Source: Hyphomicrobiales bacterium (GTDB lineage Bacteria; Pseudomonadota; Alphaproteobacteria; Rhizobiales; Rhizobiaceae). Taken from it: 64,000 nt of DNA. The stretch lies in NCBI GenBank assembly GCA_900473795.1, contig UCMT01000028.1:1-64000 (forward strand). Direction: 5' to 3'. Below, in pieces: positions 39,801 through 48,185 of this stretch. How positions within the stretch are numbered: the first letter of the stretch is position 1; each line of letters begins with the position of its first letter. Below the pieces are notes generated by a model. The model did no database searches and had not been told where the DNA came from. It saw nothing but the letters and a program-made list of their open reading frames with translations. Made by a program: the position numbers and the translations under genes.

Positions 39801-40135
39801 GCGAGGGAATGCCTGCAGTGCAAACGGCACTGGCGATCGACCGGGCACTCGACCAGCGGGACCATCTGCCGGTGCCGCTGCTGGTGCTGGCGCAGATCTA
39901 TCAGTGCCACGGCGAGCCGGATCTCGCCCGGCGCCATTATCTTGAGGCGCTCGCGGCCGCTCGCGACTCCAGTGAGGCGCAATTGCTCTTTCCGTGCTAC
40001 GATGGTCTGGCAACGCTCAGCCTCGACGCCAACGACATGAAAGAGGCGGAACGCTACTTCGATTTGGCGCAGGACATCTGCGCACGGCACGATATCGACC
40101 CCAAAACACTGGTGATACTGCCGTTCCTTGACTAG
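36857..40135 (+). CDS. Zinc ribbon, class III nucleotide cyclase, AAA ATPase and TPR protein
   Basis: A protein of about 1092 residues (the ATG at 36857 follows a GTG at 36854 in frame). Two zinc ribbons come first (residues about 3-48; four CxxC pairs). A class III cyclase domain follows at about 88-275: its metal-binding Asp residues occur in LFADLCNFT and FIGDALLALFG. A STAND-like ATPase follows (Walker A GEAGAGKTRLV near 320, LLLVIEDLHWAD), and the C-terminal about 400 residues are TPR-like. It is cytoplasmic. Proteins with this plan are common in rhizobia; the cyclase may make cAMP under ATPase/TPR control. Confidence 0.92.
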   Translation: MNCVQCGCEIQTGFAFCPSCGAKQPKSCPGCGYLCLPNFAFCPKCGTEISAGPATQKPQQPRSQPSPVTIAVAETSSEPARSDQSADADRRTVTVLFADLCNFTTLSEQTDPELLQTLQNELFEELTEAVQTFGGFVDKFIGDALLALFGAPQAHEDDPERALHSALEMSRRVAGVAERWSTRVSLPLALHIGVNTGPVVAGGVGASSSKAYSVTGDTVNTAQRLQAMAEPGDILVGPVTHRLTRHAFSFSSLGTLPLRGKAEGVLVHRLTGRIEAAANPRGLSALGLNAPMVGRDAELGGLLRCLDAACSGVTQFVRLTGEAGAGKTRLVTEFLEKVQHEPRFAAVVVRQAACSSFGEPSYGTLAAIVRCAYDIGGNDSPDDARRQLSSGLDALDLAAAERERLIPLFLCILGFGDPDGVLKHVEPEQLRRQIFYAIRTILERRLERAPLLLVIEDLHWADTASLETLRFAMDRLERNRLMLLTTHRPAFETDRLNSAKASLTMLRLPPLSSAEGHELLSALFGAGGLPARLCNRIVERAGGNPLFIEEIVRRLIESGELRRNGARWEMTKATAAADIPLSIQAMMLARIDRLPPRVRKLAQMAAVIGTRFETSVLEAVFSDPAGIETGLDHLCEAEIIEELSGGVASDSFGFCQTMLHEVIYDNLLLKRRTELHGLIAETLERRYGTQPTRLEDLALLGYHFGRSTHKSKGAIYLTAAGDEARRTYANDDALRFYREAFDALGDRLDSAWLVPCERIADLYGPAGQRERAMEFYRDALKAHQDADDHLAAARILRKLGRLLFDAGNRDAARTRFAEAAALLEDTNAPIEQAHLLQEQGHLAFRTGDYAGAVKWADEALRCAERLPPQKNDEREANEATLAIAQALNTKGTALARLGKTREAVAEVERSVEAALRCGQLNAACRGYTNLGVLYTIIDPALAIEICQRGYEMAKRIGDFGFQARLLTNIAVAYCTFTDRCAREGMPAVQTALAIDRALDQRDHLPVPLLVLAQIYQCHGEPDLARRHYLEALAAARDSSEAQLLFPCYDGLATLSLDANDMKEAERYFDLAQDICARHDIDPKTLVILPFLD

Positions 40136-40151
40136 CGGAGGAAATTCAGCA

Positions 40152-40832
40152 ATGGAGCAGCACAACATCCAGGGCCCTTTGCGGCCCGGCGACCGCGCAC
40201 CGAATGTGGTGCTTGACGCAATCACGCATGGCGGCAAGATCGCCATCGACGACTTTCGTGGCCGCAGACCCGTCCTTGTCGGCTTGTTTCGCGGCCTGCA
40301 CTGCGCGTTCTGCCGCCGCCAGATCGCGGCAATGGCGGAACTGGAAACGCCTCTGCGCGACCAGGGGATCGACAGCCTGACGGTCGTCAACACACCGACC
40401 GAACGCGCCCGGCTCTATTTCCGCTACCATCCAATACCCAATCTGCTCGCGGCGTCCGATCCCGAACGGGTGTCGCATCGCGCCTTCGGCCTGCCCAATC
40501 TCGAATTCACCGAGGACGAGAACAAATGGCCGTACAAGGTCGGCATGGGCACGATGATGAGCATGCGCGTCGATCTGCCCGGCGAACTGCCGGAGCCGAT
40601 GAACCCGGTGGCCGCATCCGAATTTCTCGACAAGCTGGACGGATACGAAGTCACAGATGACGACCGGCAGATGAAGGCCGACGGATACGGCCAGCTGACA
40701 GGGGAGTTCCTACTCGACAGGGACGGCATCGTCCGCTGGTGCTTCACCGAAGTCCCCGACGAAGGGCGGTACCTGTTCACCAGCCCGAGCCGGCGGGAAC
40801 TGATGTCCGCCGCCGCGCAGCTTCCCGCATAA
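40152..40832 (+). CDS. Peroxiredoxin-like (AhpC/TSA superfamily) protein
   Basis: The start at 40152 (MEQHNIQGPL) follows a CGGAGGAAA site and gives 226 residues. The thioredoxin fold has GDRAPNVVLD, a CxxC-type active site (LHCAFCRRQIAAM, Cys-Ala-Phe-Cys), and the C-terminal GEFLLDRDGIVRW strand typical of redoxins. The CxxC replaces the single peroxidatic Cys of classical AhpC, so it may be a thiol-disulfide oxidoreductase or a bacterioferritin-comigratory-type relative. It follows the cyclase gene by 16 bp and is probably cotranscribed. Confidence 0.88.
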   Translation: MEQHNIQGPLRPGDRAPNVVLDAITHGGKIAIDDFRGRRPVLVGLFRGLHCAFCRRQIAAMAELETPLRDQGIDSLTVVNTPTERARLYFRYHPIPNLLAASDPERVSHRAFGLPNLEFTEDENKWPYKVGMGTMMSMRVDLPGELPEPMNPVAASEFLDKLDGYEVTDDDRQMKADGYGQLTGEFLLDRDGIVRWCFTEVPDEGRYLFTSPSRRELMSAAAQLPA

Positions 40833-40849
40833 GACCAGCGCCGGTCGTA

Positions 40850-40883
40850 CGATTCCCCAAATCCGGACCGATTTGGGGAATCG
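40850..40883 (+). terminator. Perfect 14-bp hairpin after the peroxiredoxin gene
   Basis: CGATTCCCCAAATC and GATTTGGGGAATCG pair perfectly around a 6-base loop. No T-run follows. It is placed 17 bases after the stop codon and could end the cyclase-peroxiredoxin transcript. The rest of the 336-bp gap (40884-41168) is A/T-rich promoter DNA with no gene. Confidence 0.6.
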
Positions 40884-40962
40884 CTAAAGCTTACTTCATG
40901 TGCTGATTCTGCATAAAAATAGGCCATTATACGTGTATTGCTTGAAATTTCACGCGATGGTT

Positions 40963-40977
40963 TTAACGTTTTGTTAA
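40963..40977 (+). promoter_or_regulatory. Candidate CtrA box upstream of the chemotaxis receptor
   Basis: TTAA-CGTTTTG-TTAA matches the full CtrA recognition sequence TTAA-N7-TTAA. It is embedded in a larger inverted repeat TTTTAAC/GTTAAAA at 40961-40979, with one more TTAACC half-site at 40987. It lies about 200 bases before the receptor start codon. CtrA controls motility and chemotaxis genes in alphaproteobacteria. Confidence 0.5.
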
Positions 40978-41168
40978 AAGAGTTTATTAACCACAAATAA
41001 CTAATATGCCGGTTCAACACGACAGCCGGACACACAGCGCCGATTTTCGGCCTGCTGCCATGAAGGCACGCCCGACCCGGTTCGTCCGGGATGTCTGGAA
41101 GATTCTCCGTCATTTAAACAGCGTCGCTCGGTGCTTATTTTTACGCTCCGGCCAGCAGAGGACTCAAA

Positions 41169-43124
41169 ATGAAATCCGCACTACGTTTCGGCATCGGAAT
41201 GCGCCTTGGCATAGGCTTCGGCTTTCTCGTTCTGCTGATGTTGCTTCTCACCCAGCAATCCGTTTCCAAGGTCAACGCGATCGACAGCAATCTCTCCGAG
41301 GTCAATGACGTCAACAGCGTCAAGCAGCGTTTCGCCATCAATTTCCGCGGCAGCGTGCATGATCGCGCCATCGCCATCCGCGACGTCACGCTGGTCGAGA
41401 CGGCCGAGGAGCGCCAGACCGCCGTATCGCTGATTGCCAAGCTTGCCGACACCTATGCGGTCAATGAAGCGAAGATGAAGGATATGATCACGGCCGGCGC
41501 GTCCGATCAGGAAAAGACCATCCTTGCAGAAATCGCCGACATCCAGTCGAAGACCAACCCGCTCGTCGCCGACATCATTGCGCTGGAAGACAAGGGCGAC
41601 AAAGACGCCGCCAAAAAGATTCTGCTGGAGCAGGCGCGCCCGCTGTTCGTTTCGTGGCTGGGTGCCATCAACAAGTTCATCGACTACCAGGAAGCGCTCA
41701 ACAAGTCCGTCGGCAGCGACGTCCGCGCGACGGCGAGCGGCTTCGAAACGCTGGCGCTCGGCTCGCTGGCCGGGGCGGTAATCCTGGCAATCATCGCCGC
41801 CTACGTGGCCGGCCGATCGATCACCGGCCCGATGGCCAAGCTCAAGGTCGCACTGCGACAGATGGCTGAAGGCAGGCTCGATAGCGATCAGGCGCTCGAT
41901 GCCCGCCGCGACGAGATCGGTGATCTCGCCCGTGCAGTCGGTGCCGTCCGCAATGCCGTCGGCGCGCAGGCAGCACGCCAGGCAGAAAGTGATGCCGAAC
42001 GGGCCGCCGCCGAGCGCGCCCAGATGGAACAGACCGCCCGCCAGCGCGATGCCGAAGCAGCTCAGACGAACCATGCCGTTGCCCAGCTCGGTCAGGCGCT
42101 GGAGGAGATGGCGAACGGCAATCTCGAATTCCGCCTTACCCAGTCCTTCGGTTCGGCGCTGGACGAACTGCGTGTCAACTTCAACAATTCGGTCGAAAAA
42201 CTGCACGCAGCCCTGAAGGCGATCGGTGGCAATGCCTTTTCCATCGACGGTGGCGCCCGAGAAATCAGCGGTGCCGCAAACGACCTGGCCCGCCGTACCG
42301 AACAGCAGGCTGCGTCGATCGAACAAACCGCCGCCGCGCTCGACGAGATCTCCACCACGGTCAACGATTCGACCAGGCGGGCCGAAGAAGCCGGCATGCT
42401 GGTCGCGAAGACCCGCGAAAATGCCGAGCGCTCCGGCGAAGTCGTCAAGCGCGCCGTTGCCGCCATGGGCCAGATCGAAGGCTCTTCGAACGAGATCAAC
42501 AACATCATCAGCGTGATCGATGATATCGCCTTCCAGACCAACCTTTTGGCATTGAACGCCGGTGTCGAAGCCGCGCGCGCCGGCGAGGCCGGCAAGGGTT
42601 TTGCCGTTGTCGCCCAGGAAGTGCGCGAACTTGCCCAACGCTCCGCCAACGCCGCCAAGGAGATCAAGCAATTGATCAACAATTCCGGCGAGCAGGTCCG
42701 CTCCGGCGTCACCCTGGTCGGCGAGACCGGCAAGGCGCTGACGGAGATCGTAGCGGAGGTTCAGGAGATCAACCGCCACGTCAACTCGATCGTCGAATCC
42801 GCCAAGGAACAGGCGGTGGCGCTGAAGGAGATCAACGCCGCCGTCAACACCATGGATCAGTCGACGCAGCAGAACGCGGCCATGGTCGAAGAAACCTCGG
42901 CAGCAAGCCAGAAGCTCGCAGCAGAAGCAGGCTCCTTGTCCGCCCAGCTTGCGAAGTTCCGCTTCGAAGGCGGCAGCGGCAGGCATGTGCAGGCTGCCGG
43001 ACCGTCATCGGCTCCGCGGCCGTCGCCGGCAGGCGCGATGATCCGCAAGGTCGCTTCGGCCTTCGGCGGCGGCCGCGCTGCTGCCGCAACTGCCCAGCCT
43101 GCCGACGACTGGCAGGAATTCTGA
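41169..43124 (+). CDS. Methyl-accepting chemotaxis protein
   Basis: A 651-residue chemoreceptor. TM1 lies at about residues 12-32, a four-helix-type periplasmic ligand domain follows (about 35-190), and TM2 at about 195-217. HAMP comes next ([19 protein letters not shown]), then the cytoplasmic signalling helix bundle with a conserved tip at [20 protein letters not shown]. The C-terminus ends in DDWQEF, which resembles the CheR/CheB-tethering pentapeptide (NWETF type). The protein is thus expected to be a full adaptation-competent receptor. The ligand is unknown. It is preceded by a CtrA-like box. Confidence 0.95.
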   Translation: MKSALRFGIGMRLGIGFGFLVLLMLLLTQQSVSKVNAIDSNLSEVNDVNSVKQRFAINFRGSVHDRAIAIRDVTLVETAEERQTAVSLIAKLADTYAVNEAKMKDMITAGASDQEKTILAEIADIQSKTNPLVADIIALEDKGDKDAAKKILLEQARPLFVSWLGAINKFIDYQEALNKSVGSDVRATASGFETLALGSLAGAVILAIIAAYVAGRSITGPMAKLKVALRQMAEGRLDSDQALDARRDEIGDLARAVGAVRNAVGAQAARQAESDAERAAAERAQMEQTARQRDAEAAQTNHAVAQLGQALEEMANGNLEFRLTQSFGSALDELRVNFNNSVEKLHAALKAIGGNAFSIDGGAREISGAANDLARRTEQQAASIEQTAAALDEISTTVNDSTRRAEEAGMLVAKTRENAERSGEVVKRAVAAMGQIEGSSNEINNIISVIDDIAFQTNLLALNAGVEAARAGEAGKGFAVVAQEVRELAQRSANAAKEIKQLINNSGEQVRSGVTLVGETGKALTEIVAEVQEINRHVNSIVESAKEQAVALKEINAAVNTMDQSTQQNAAMVEETSAASQKLAAEAGSLSAQLAKFRFEGGSGRHVQAAGPSSAPRPSPAGAMIRKVASAFGGGRAAAATAQPADDWQEF

Positions 43125-43140
43125 TATCTGGAGCGACGCG

Positions 43141-43178
43141 AAAAAAGGGCCGCATCCCGTGGGATGCGGCCCTTTTTC
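43141..43178. terminator. Bidirectional terminator between mcp and leuA
   Basis: GGGCCGCATCCC and GGGATGCGGCCC pair perfectly, flanked by an A-run on the left and a T-run on the right, so it can end transcription from both sides. Confidence 0.93.
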
Positions 43179-43195
43179 ATGCAAGGGAAAGGATT

Positions 43196-44899
43196 TCAGA
43201 TTGCCTGAAGAACCCGGTTCGCGGCGGAAACGATGGCTTCGAGGGAAGCCGCCACGATGTTGGTATTGATGCCGACGCCAAAGAGCTTGCCGCCCGGATA
43301 CTCCACTTCGACATAGGCGATTGCCGCCGCGTTCGAACCGTGCTGCAGCGAATGCTCGGAATAATCGGCAACCGACATTTCGACGCCGAGATAGATCGAC
43401 AGCGCATTGATGAAGCCGTCGATCGGGCCGGTGCCCTTGCCTTCGATCCGCTTCGTCTCGCCATTATCGGTGATCTCAGCCGCCACCACGCGCACGCCCT
43501 TGTGCTCGCCGACCGGATAGGTGTGGTGGTCGACGAAGCGGATGCGGGCATTCGGCTGCTCGACGTAACGCTCGATGAAGCGCGCATGGATCGCCTTCGA
43601 CGGCAATTCCTTGCCGTGTTCGTCGGTAATGCGCTGGATATCCTCGCGGAACTCCACCTGCAGGTTGCGCGGCAGGTTGATGCCGTAATCCTCCTGCAGG
43701 ATATAGGCGATGCCGCCCTTGCCCGATTGCGAGTTGATGCGGATGATCGCCTCGTAGGAGCGGCCGACGTCCTGTGGATCGATCGGCAGATAGGGCACCT
43801 CCCAGAGCGGCTTGTTGGCGACCTTGATCGCCTTCATGCCCTTGTTGATCGCATCCTGGTGCGAGCCGGAAAAGGCGGTATAGACCAGTTCACCGACATA
43901 CGGATGGCGCTCGGGGATGACCATCTGGTTGGAATATTCGTAGACGTCCTTGATCCGCTCGATATCCGAGCAATCCAGCTGCGGATCGATCCCCTGCGTG
44001 AACATGTTCAGCGCCAGCGTCACCAAGTCGACATTGCCGGTGCGCTCACCATTGCCGAACAAAGTGCCTTCGACGCGGTCGGCGCCGGCCATCAGGCCGA
44101 GTTCGGTGGCCGCGATGCCGGTGCCGCGGTCATTGTGCGGATGCAGAGAGATGATCAGGTTCTCGCGGTTGTCGAGATTGCGGCACATCCACTCGATCTG
44201 GTCGGCATAGATGTTCGGTGTCGCCATTTCGACGGTCGAGGGCAGATTGAGGATCAGTTTGTTCTCCGCCGTCGGCTGGATGATCTCCGTGACTGCGTTG
44301 CAGATTTCCAGTGCGACTTCCAGCTCGGTGCCGGTGAAGCTTTCCGGCGAATACTCGAAGCGGAAACCGCCGCCCGCCTTGGCGGCCATGTCGGTGATCA
44401 TCTTGGCGGCGTCGGTGGCGATCTGCTTGATGCCCTTGACGTCCTTGCCGAACACGACGCGGCGCTGCAGCTCGCTGGTGGAGTTGTAGAAATGCACGAT
44501 CGGCTTGTTGGCGCCCTGCAGCGCCTCAAAGGTACGCGTGATCAGCTCGGGCCGGCACTGCACCAGCACCTGCAGCGACACGTCGGCAGGCACATTCCCC
44601 TCTTCGACGCACCAGCGGGCGAAATCGAAATCCGTCTGCGAGGCTGAGGGGAAACCGATCTCGATTTCCTTGAAGCCCATGTCGAGCAAGAGCTGGAACA
44701 TCCGGGCCTTGCGGTCGTGGCCCATCGGATCGACCAATGACTGGTTGCCGTCGCGCAGGTCGACCGAACACCAGATCGGCGCCTTGGTGATGGCCTTGCC
44801 CGGCCAGGTCCGGTCGGGAATGTTGATCTGCGGGTAGGCCTGATACTTGACGGCAGCCTCGGGCATGCCCTGCTTGACGGTGTGGGATTTCATGATCAT
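43196..44899 (-). CDS. leuA: 2-isopropylmalate synthase
   Basis: The 567-residue enzyme condenses acetyl-CoA and 2-oxoisovalerate, the first step of leucine synthesis. It is the type related to Corynebacterium and yeast LeuA. The HMGL-like TIM barrel has SVDLRDGNQSL near residue 47, HPHNDRGTGIAATE with the metal-binding His pair, and GNGERTGN. The last about 150 residues form the regulatory dimerisation domain (HTYPVGEHKGVRV, EGKGTGPIDGFINAL) that binds leucine. The chosen start is MIMKS. The gene is preceded by a leucine-rich leader peptide and a strong hairpin. Confidence 0.95.
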   Translation of the reverse strand: MIMKSHTVKQGMPEAAVKYQAYPQINIPDRTWPGKAITKAPIWCSVDLRDGNQSLVDPMGHDRKARMFQLLLDMGFKEIEIGFPSASQTDFDFARWCVEEGNVPADVSLQVLVQCRPELITRTFEALQGANKPIVHFYNSTSELQRRVVFGKDVKGIKQIATDAAKMITDMAAKAGGGFRFEYSPESFTGTELEVALEICNAVTEIIQPTAENKLILNLPSTVEMATPNIYADQIEWMCRNLDNRENLIISLHPHNDRGTGIAATELGLMAGADRVEGTLFGNGERTGNVDLVTLALNMFTQGIDPQLDCSDIERIKDVYEYSNQMVIPERHPYVGELVYTAFSGSHQDAINKGMKAIKVANKPLWEVPYLPIDPQDVGRSYEAIIRINSQSGKGGIAYILQEDYGINLPRNLQVEFREDIQRITDEHGKELPSKAIHARFIERYVEQPNARIRFVDHHTYPVGEHKGVRVVAAEITDNGETKRIEGKGTGPIDGFINALSIYLGVEMSVADYSEHSLQHGSNAAAIAYVEVEYPGGKLFGVGINTNIVAASLEAIVSAANRVLQAI

Positions 44900-45018
44900 T
44901 GCGGCTTCTCTTCATGTCTGAGGCGCATTTCCCGCATGCAATAACCGATCGTGGATCGCATTGCGATGGCAAATGCTGGCTCTTGAGGTTCTTTTCGTCT
45001 GCTATTCAGGGAAGGCAA

Positions 45019-45057
45019 GGAGCTGGGGCCGGTGGGCTTTCGGCCACCGGGCGCTCC
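45019..45057 (-). promoter_or_regulatory. Stable hairpin between the leuA leader peptide and leuA
   Basis: The RNA starting 2 bases after the leader stop codon folds as an outer GGAGC/GCTCC stem around an inner CCGGTGG/CCACCGG stem. It sits where an attenuator or anti-attenuator hairpin is expected. No T-run follows it, so a classic intrinsic terminator is not supported. It may act by Rho, by pausing, or by alternative folding that affects the leuA ribosome-binding site. The 118 bases between it and leuA hold no other gene. Confidence 0.5.
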
Positions 45058-45058
45058 T

Positions 45059-45178
45059 TCAAAGAACCCGGCAACCGCGCGTAAGGCCGAGAAGAAGAAG
45101 CGAGGCGCGCGAACGGTCCGCAAAGGCGATGTGCCCGCGGGAACCCTGTTCGATGATTTGTGCGCCTGAGTTCGACAT
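45059..45178 (-). CDS. leuL: leuA leader peptide with four consecutive leucine codons
   Basis: A 39-codon reading frame ends about 160 bases before leuA. Residues 27-30 are Leu-Leu-Leu-Leu (CTT CTT CTT CTC), followed by Gly-Leu and, as the last residue, another Leu. It starts MSNSGAQ and ends TRGCRVL. A good sigma70 promoter ends just 7 bases before its ATG, so the transcript may be leaderless. This is the arrangement of a transcription attenuator in which low leucyl-tRNA stalls the ribosome at the Leu run. It is too short for routine gene finders. Confidence 0.75.
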   Translation of the reverse strand: MSNSGAQIIEQGSRGHIAFADRSRASLLLLGLTRGCRVL

Positions 45179-45185
45179 GAAGCGG

Positions 45186-45214
45186 TGTATAACCGGAGAT
45201 GCGCGGAAGGGCAA
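45186..45214 (-). promoter_or_regulatory. Sigma70 promoter of leuL-leuA
   Basis: On the minus strand TTGCCC (-35, 45209-45214) and TATACA (-10, 45186-45191) are separated by 17 bases. The A of the leader ATG is the 8th base after the -10, where transcription is expected to begin. Confidence 0.6.
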
Positions 45215-45247
45215 GCGCAGAACGCCTTGATTGAATTGTCCAGGCTG

Positions 45248-45281
45248 ACAAAAAAACCCCGCCACCGAAGCAGCGGGGTTG
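45248..45281 (-). terminator. Rho-independent terminator of clpP
   Basis: On the minus strand AACCCCGC and GCGGGGTT enclose a short loop and are followed by a T-run, 23 bases after the clpP stop codon. Confidence 0.93.
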
Positions 45282-45303
45282 AAAGACGTCAGGTCGAAAA
45301 AGC

Positions 45304-45885
45304 TCAGATATCGGCCTGCGACGTGATGATCCGTGAGACGAGGCCGTAGGACTTGGCCTCCTCGGCGGAGAGCCAGTAGTCGCGGTCGGTGTCCTTGGCG
45401 ATCTTTTCGATCGGTTGCCCGGTGGCTTCCGAGAAGATCCGGTTCAGGCGATCGTTCATCTTGAGGATTTCGCGAGCCTGGATCTCGATGTCGGACGCCA
45501 TGCCGCGGGTACCGCCGGACGGTTGGTGCAGCAGGAAGCGCGTGTTCGGCAAGCAAAGGCGCTGCTCCTTCGGAGCCGCGACATAGATCAGCGCGCCGGC
45601 AGAAGCGACCCAACCGGTACCGATCATCCAGACCTTCGGCTTGATGAACTTGATCATGTCGTGGATCGAATCGCCGGATTCGACGTGTCCGCCAGGCGAG
45701 TTCACATAGATGCGAATATCCTCGTCGCTTGCGGCGGCAAGCGCCACCAGCTGCGAGCAGACCTTCTGCGCCAGTTCCTGATTGATCGGGCCATAGATGA
45801 AAATCGAGCGCGACTTGAACAGATTCGCCTCGGTTTCTTTGCCCAAAGGCAGTTCCGTCTTCTTGTCGTCTTCGTCTTCGTTCAT
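45304..45885 (-). CDS. clpP: ATP-dependent Clp protease proteolytic subunit (paralogue)
   Basis: The start at 45885 ([13 protein letters not shown]) has GGGAGA 6 bases upstream and gives 193 residues. The catalytic triad is present: Ser in [11 protein letters not shown], His in FLLHQPSGG, Asp in [12 protein letters not shown]. The segment normally reading GLVD is GLVS here, and the Ser loop (GTGWVASAG) departs from the canonical GQAASMG. The acidic Asp/Glu-rich N-terminus is also unusual. No clpX or tig is adjacent, so this is a secondary ClpP paralogue of the kind rhizobia carry. Confidence 0.92.
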   Translation of the reverse strand: MNEDEDDKKTELPLGKETEANLFKSRSIFIYGPINQELAQKVCSQLVALAAASDEDIRIYVNSPGGHVESGDSIHDMIKFIKPKVWMIGTGWVASAGALIYVAAPKEQRLCLPNTRFLLHQPSGGTRGMASDIEIQAREILKMNDRLNRIFSEATGQPIEKIAKDTDRDYWLSAEEAKSYGLVSRIITSQADI

Positions 45886-46128
45886 CCGCTGTCTCCCGCG
45901 AAATAAAATCAATTGTCCTGCCGCAGTCAGATAAGGCGACTCGACTGCGAAAACAATGCAACAAAAGCGGATGGGAGCGCAATCAGCAGCGCATTGCGGC
46001 TATGGTAAAGACGAGAGGTAAGGCAAATGCCGTATGGACAGGAGAGCATTGCGAAATAAGATGCGATGTCACGAATTCGCATCCGGCGGGACTGCCTCCC
46101 ACGCTCCCGCCCTCCAGTGGGGACCACA

Positions 46129-46707
46129 ATGAAAAGACGCCTTCTTCTTGCCGCATCGGCCTTCGTCGCTTCGACCGCTCCCGCCTTTGCCCATCTCGAC
46201 CCGGCCGAGCACGGGTCGCTGATGGCGGGCTTTACCCACCCGCTTTCGGGCGCCGACCATATGCTGGTGATGATCGCCGTCGGCCTCTGGGCCGCGCAGA
46301 TCGGCGGCCGCGCTCTTTGGGTGGTTCCGGCAGCCTTTGTCGGCGCCATGGCCTTTGGCTTCGCACTGGCGATGACGGGCATCCATCTGCCCTTCGTCGA
46401 GCCGGCAATCCTTGCTTCCGTCGTCGCGCTCGGGCTGCTGGTCGCCATGGCGATCCGTTGGCAGACGGCCACCTGCGCCGCCATTGTCGGCGTCTTCGCG
46501 CTTTTCCATGGCTACGCCCATGGCGGTGAGCTGGGTGCGGCCGGAGCCCTGCCCTTCAGCACCGGCTTCGTCATCGCGACGGCGCTTCTGCACGTGGCCG
46601 GCATCGGTCTTGGTCTCGGCATCAGCCGCTTGTCTTCCGGCGGCACCTTTTCGCGGCTGCTTGGCGGCCTGACCGCGTTTGCCGGCGTTGCGCTGATCTT
46701 CAACTGA
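46129..46707 (+). CDS. HupE/UreJ-family metal transport membrane protein
   Basis: A 192-residue protein with a signal sequence (MKRRLLLAASAFVASTAPAFA) followed by the HupE/UreJ signature HPLSGADHMLVMIAVGLWAAQ (conserved HP..G.DH) and about six membrane segments. The second signature FALFHGYAHGGE is also present. The family mediates nickel or cobalt uptake for hydrogenase and urease. No urease or hydrogenase genes are nearby, so the copy is orphaned; the metal cannot be assigned. Confidence 0.92.
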   Translation: MKRRLLLAASAFVASTAPAFAHLDPAEHGSLMAGFTHPLSGADHMLVMIAVGLWAAQIGGRALWVVPAAFVGAMAFGFALAMTGIHLPFVEPAILASVVALGLLVAMAIRWQTATCAAIVGVFALFHGYAHGGELGAAGALPFSTGFVIATALLHVAGIGLGLGISRLSSGGTFSRLLGGLTAFAGVALIFN

Positions 46708-46727
46708 TCGTCTCGCCTTCCAAGAGA

Positions 46728-46752
46728 AACGGCGGGCCAAAGCCCGCCGTTT
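46728..46752. terminator. Bidirectional terminator between hupE and queF
   Basis: AACGGCGGGC and GCCCGCCGTT form a perfect stem around CAAA, with T and A tracts at the two ends, between convergent genes. Confidence 0.9.
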
Positions 46753-46757
46753 TCATT

Positions 46758-47222
46758 TCAGCCGCGACCGCGATAGGTCGGCACCCCCTGATCCGGCAGC
46801 CAGACGCCTTCCGGCGGCGCACCCGTCTGCCAGAAAACATCGATCGGAATGCCGCCGCGCGGGTACCAGTAAGCCCCGATCCTCAGCCACTTCGGATCGA
46901 GCAGCTCCACGATGCGCTTGGCGATGTAGATCGAACAATCCTCGTGAAAGGCGCCGTGATTGCGGAACGCGTGCAGGAAAAGTTTCAGCGACTTCGATTC
47001 CACCAGCCAATCGCCCGGCAGATAGTCGATGACGATATGAGCGAAATCCGGCTGCCCGGTCATCGGGCAAAGCGAGGTGAATTCCGGCGCGGTGAAACGC
47101 ACGACGAAGCCCGTGCCGGCATTGCCGTTCGGCACACGCTCCAGCACGGCCTCTTCCGGGCTTTGCGGCGCAGCCACGTTCTGGCCGAGCTGCGACAGGC
47201 CTGACACATCGGTTTTCGTCAT
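46758..47222 (-). CDS. queF: NADPH-dependent 7-cyano-7-deazaguanine reductase, QueF
   Basis: The 154-residue product is the short (unimodular) QueF that reduces preQ0 to preQ1 for queuosine tRNA modification. The active-site Cys lies in [15 protein letters not shown], and the NADPH-binding motif is ESKSLKLF. The catalytic Asp/His region AFHEDCS is present. The ATG overlaps the stop of the CDF gene as ATGA, so translation is coupled. No other queuosine genes are in view. Confidence 0.96.
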   Translation of the reverse strand: MTKTDVSGLSQLGQNVAAPQSPEEAVLERVPNGNAGTGFVVRFTAPEFTSLCPMTGQPDFAHIVIDYLPGDWLVESKSLKLFLHAFRNHGAFHEDCSIYIAKRIVELLDPKWLRIGAYWYPRGGIPIDVFWQTGAPPEGVWLPDQGVPTYRGRG

Positions 47223-48133
47223 TTTTTCATTCCTTCAACAACCTTGACCCTGATTCCATGGGCCTTTTCGCCTTCCGGCTCGACATGGATGGTGATCTTC
47301 GCGCCGCGATTGACCTCGCGGATCGAGTCTTCCAGGCGATCGCAGATGTCGTGCGCATCACCGACCGGCATCGTGGCCGGAACCACCATGTGAAATTCGA
47401 CGAAGATCGCCGGCCCAGCCTGCCGCGTCTTCAGATCATGCACCCCGAGCGAGCCGTTCGCATGGGTCGCGATCACCTGCTTGATGGCGGCCTCTTCCTC
47501 CGCGGATACCGCCCTGTCCATCAGTCCGTCGATCGAGCGCGCGATCACCTTCCAGCCCTGATAGAGAATGTTGCAGGCAACGACGACGGCGAGCAGTGGG
47601 TCGAGCACCGCATAGCCGCTGACGATCGCCAGCACAAGACCGACCAGCACACCCGCCGAGGTCACGACGTCGGACATGATATGATGTCCGTCCGCGGACA
47701 AAGCGGGCGAGCGGTAGGTTCGTCCGGCGCGGATCAGCGCATAGGCCCATATAGCATTGATGATGCCGGCCAACAAATTGATCGCCAGACCGAGTACGGG
47801 CGTTTCCGGCAGCCTTGGCGACAGAATGGCCGGTACGGCTTCAGAAACGATCAGCAGGGCGGCAACGACGATCAGCACACCCTCGACGACGGCGGAGAAA
47901 TATTCGGCCTTGTGGTGGCCGAAGGGATGGCTCGCGTCTGCCGGCTTTGCGGCATAGCCGATCACGACGAAAGCGACGATGGCAGCCACCACGTTGACGA
48001 TCGATTCCAGCCCGTCGGACAGCAACGCCACGGAGCCGGTCAGCCACCAGGCAAGCATCTTCAATCCCAGCACGGCAACCGCGATCGGGATACCCCAGAA
48101 CGCCAGGCGCTGCGCTGCCGACACCTCCTGCAT
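47219..48133 (-). CDS. Cation diffusion facilitator (CDF) transporter
   Basis: The start at 48133 ([12 protein letters not shown]) has AAGGAGA 4 bases upstream; the product has 304 residues. Six membrane segments and the CDF signature ([14 protein letters not shown]) are present, and the metal-binding residues appear in [11 protein letters not shown] and [13 protein letters not shown]. The C-terminal cytoplasmic domain (about 215-300) has the CDF dimerisation fold. It should export Zn2+, Co2+ or Fe2+/Mn2+ out of the cytoplasm. It overlaps queF by 4 bases. Confidence 0.94.
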   Translation of the reverse strand: MQEVSAAQRLAFWGIPIAVAVLGLKMLAWWLTGSVALLSDGLESIVNVVAAIVAFVVIGYAAKPADASHPFGHHKAEYFSAVVEGVLIVVAALLIVSEAVPAILSPRLPETPVLGLAINLLAGIINAIWAYALIRAGRTYRSPALSADGHHIMSDVVTSAGVLVGLVLAIVSGYAVLDPLLAVVVACNILYQGWKVIARSIDGLMDRAVSAEEEAAIKQVIATHANGSLGVHDLKTRQAGPAIFVEFHMVVPATMPVGDAHDICDRLEDSIREVNRGAKITIHVEPEGEKAHGIRVKVVEGMKK

Positions 48134-48185
48134 TGTCTTCTCCTTGCACATGCAAACGAATTGCAAAAACCGGTTCTCTCGAACG

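Noticed and set aside
45913-46128. Cobalamin or nickel riboswitch before the HupE/UreJ gene
   Set aside because: The 216-bp gap has GC-rich stretches but no recognisable B12-box or NiCo aptamer core.
47200-47260. preQ1 riboswitch before queF
   Set aside because: queF overlaps the CDF gene by 4 bases, leaving no leader RNA for a riboswitch.
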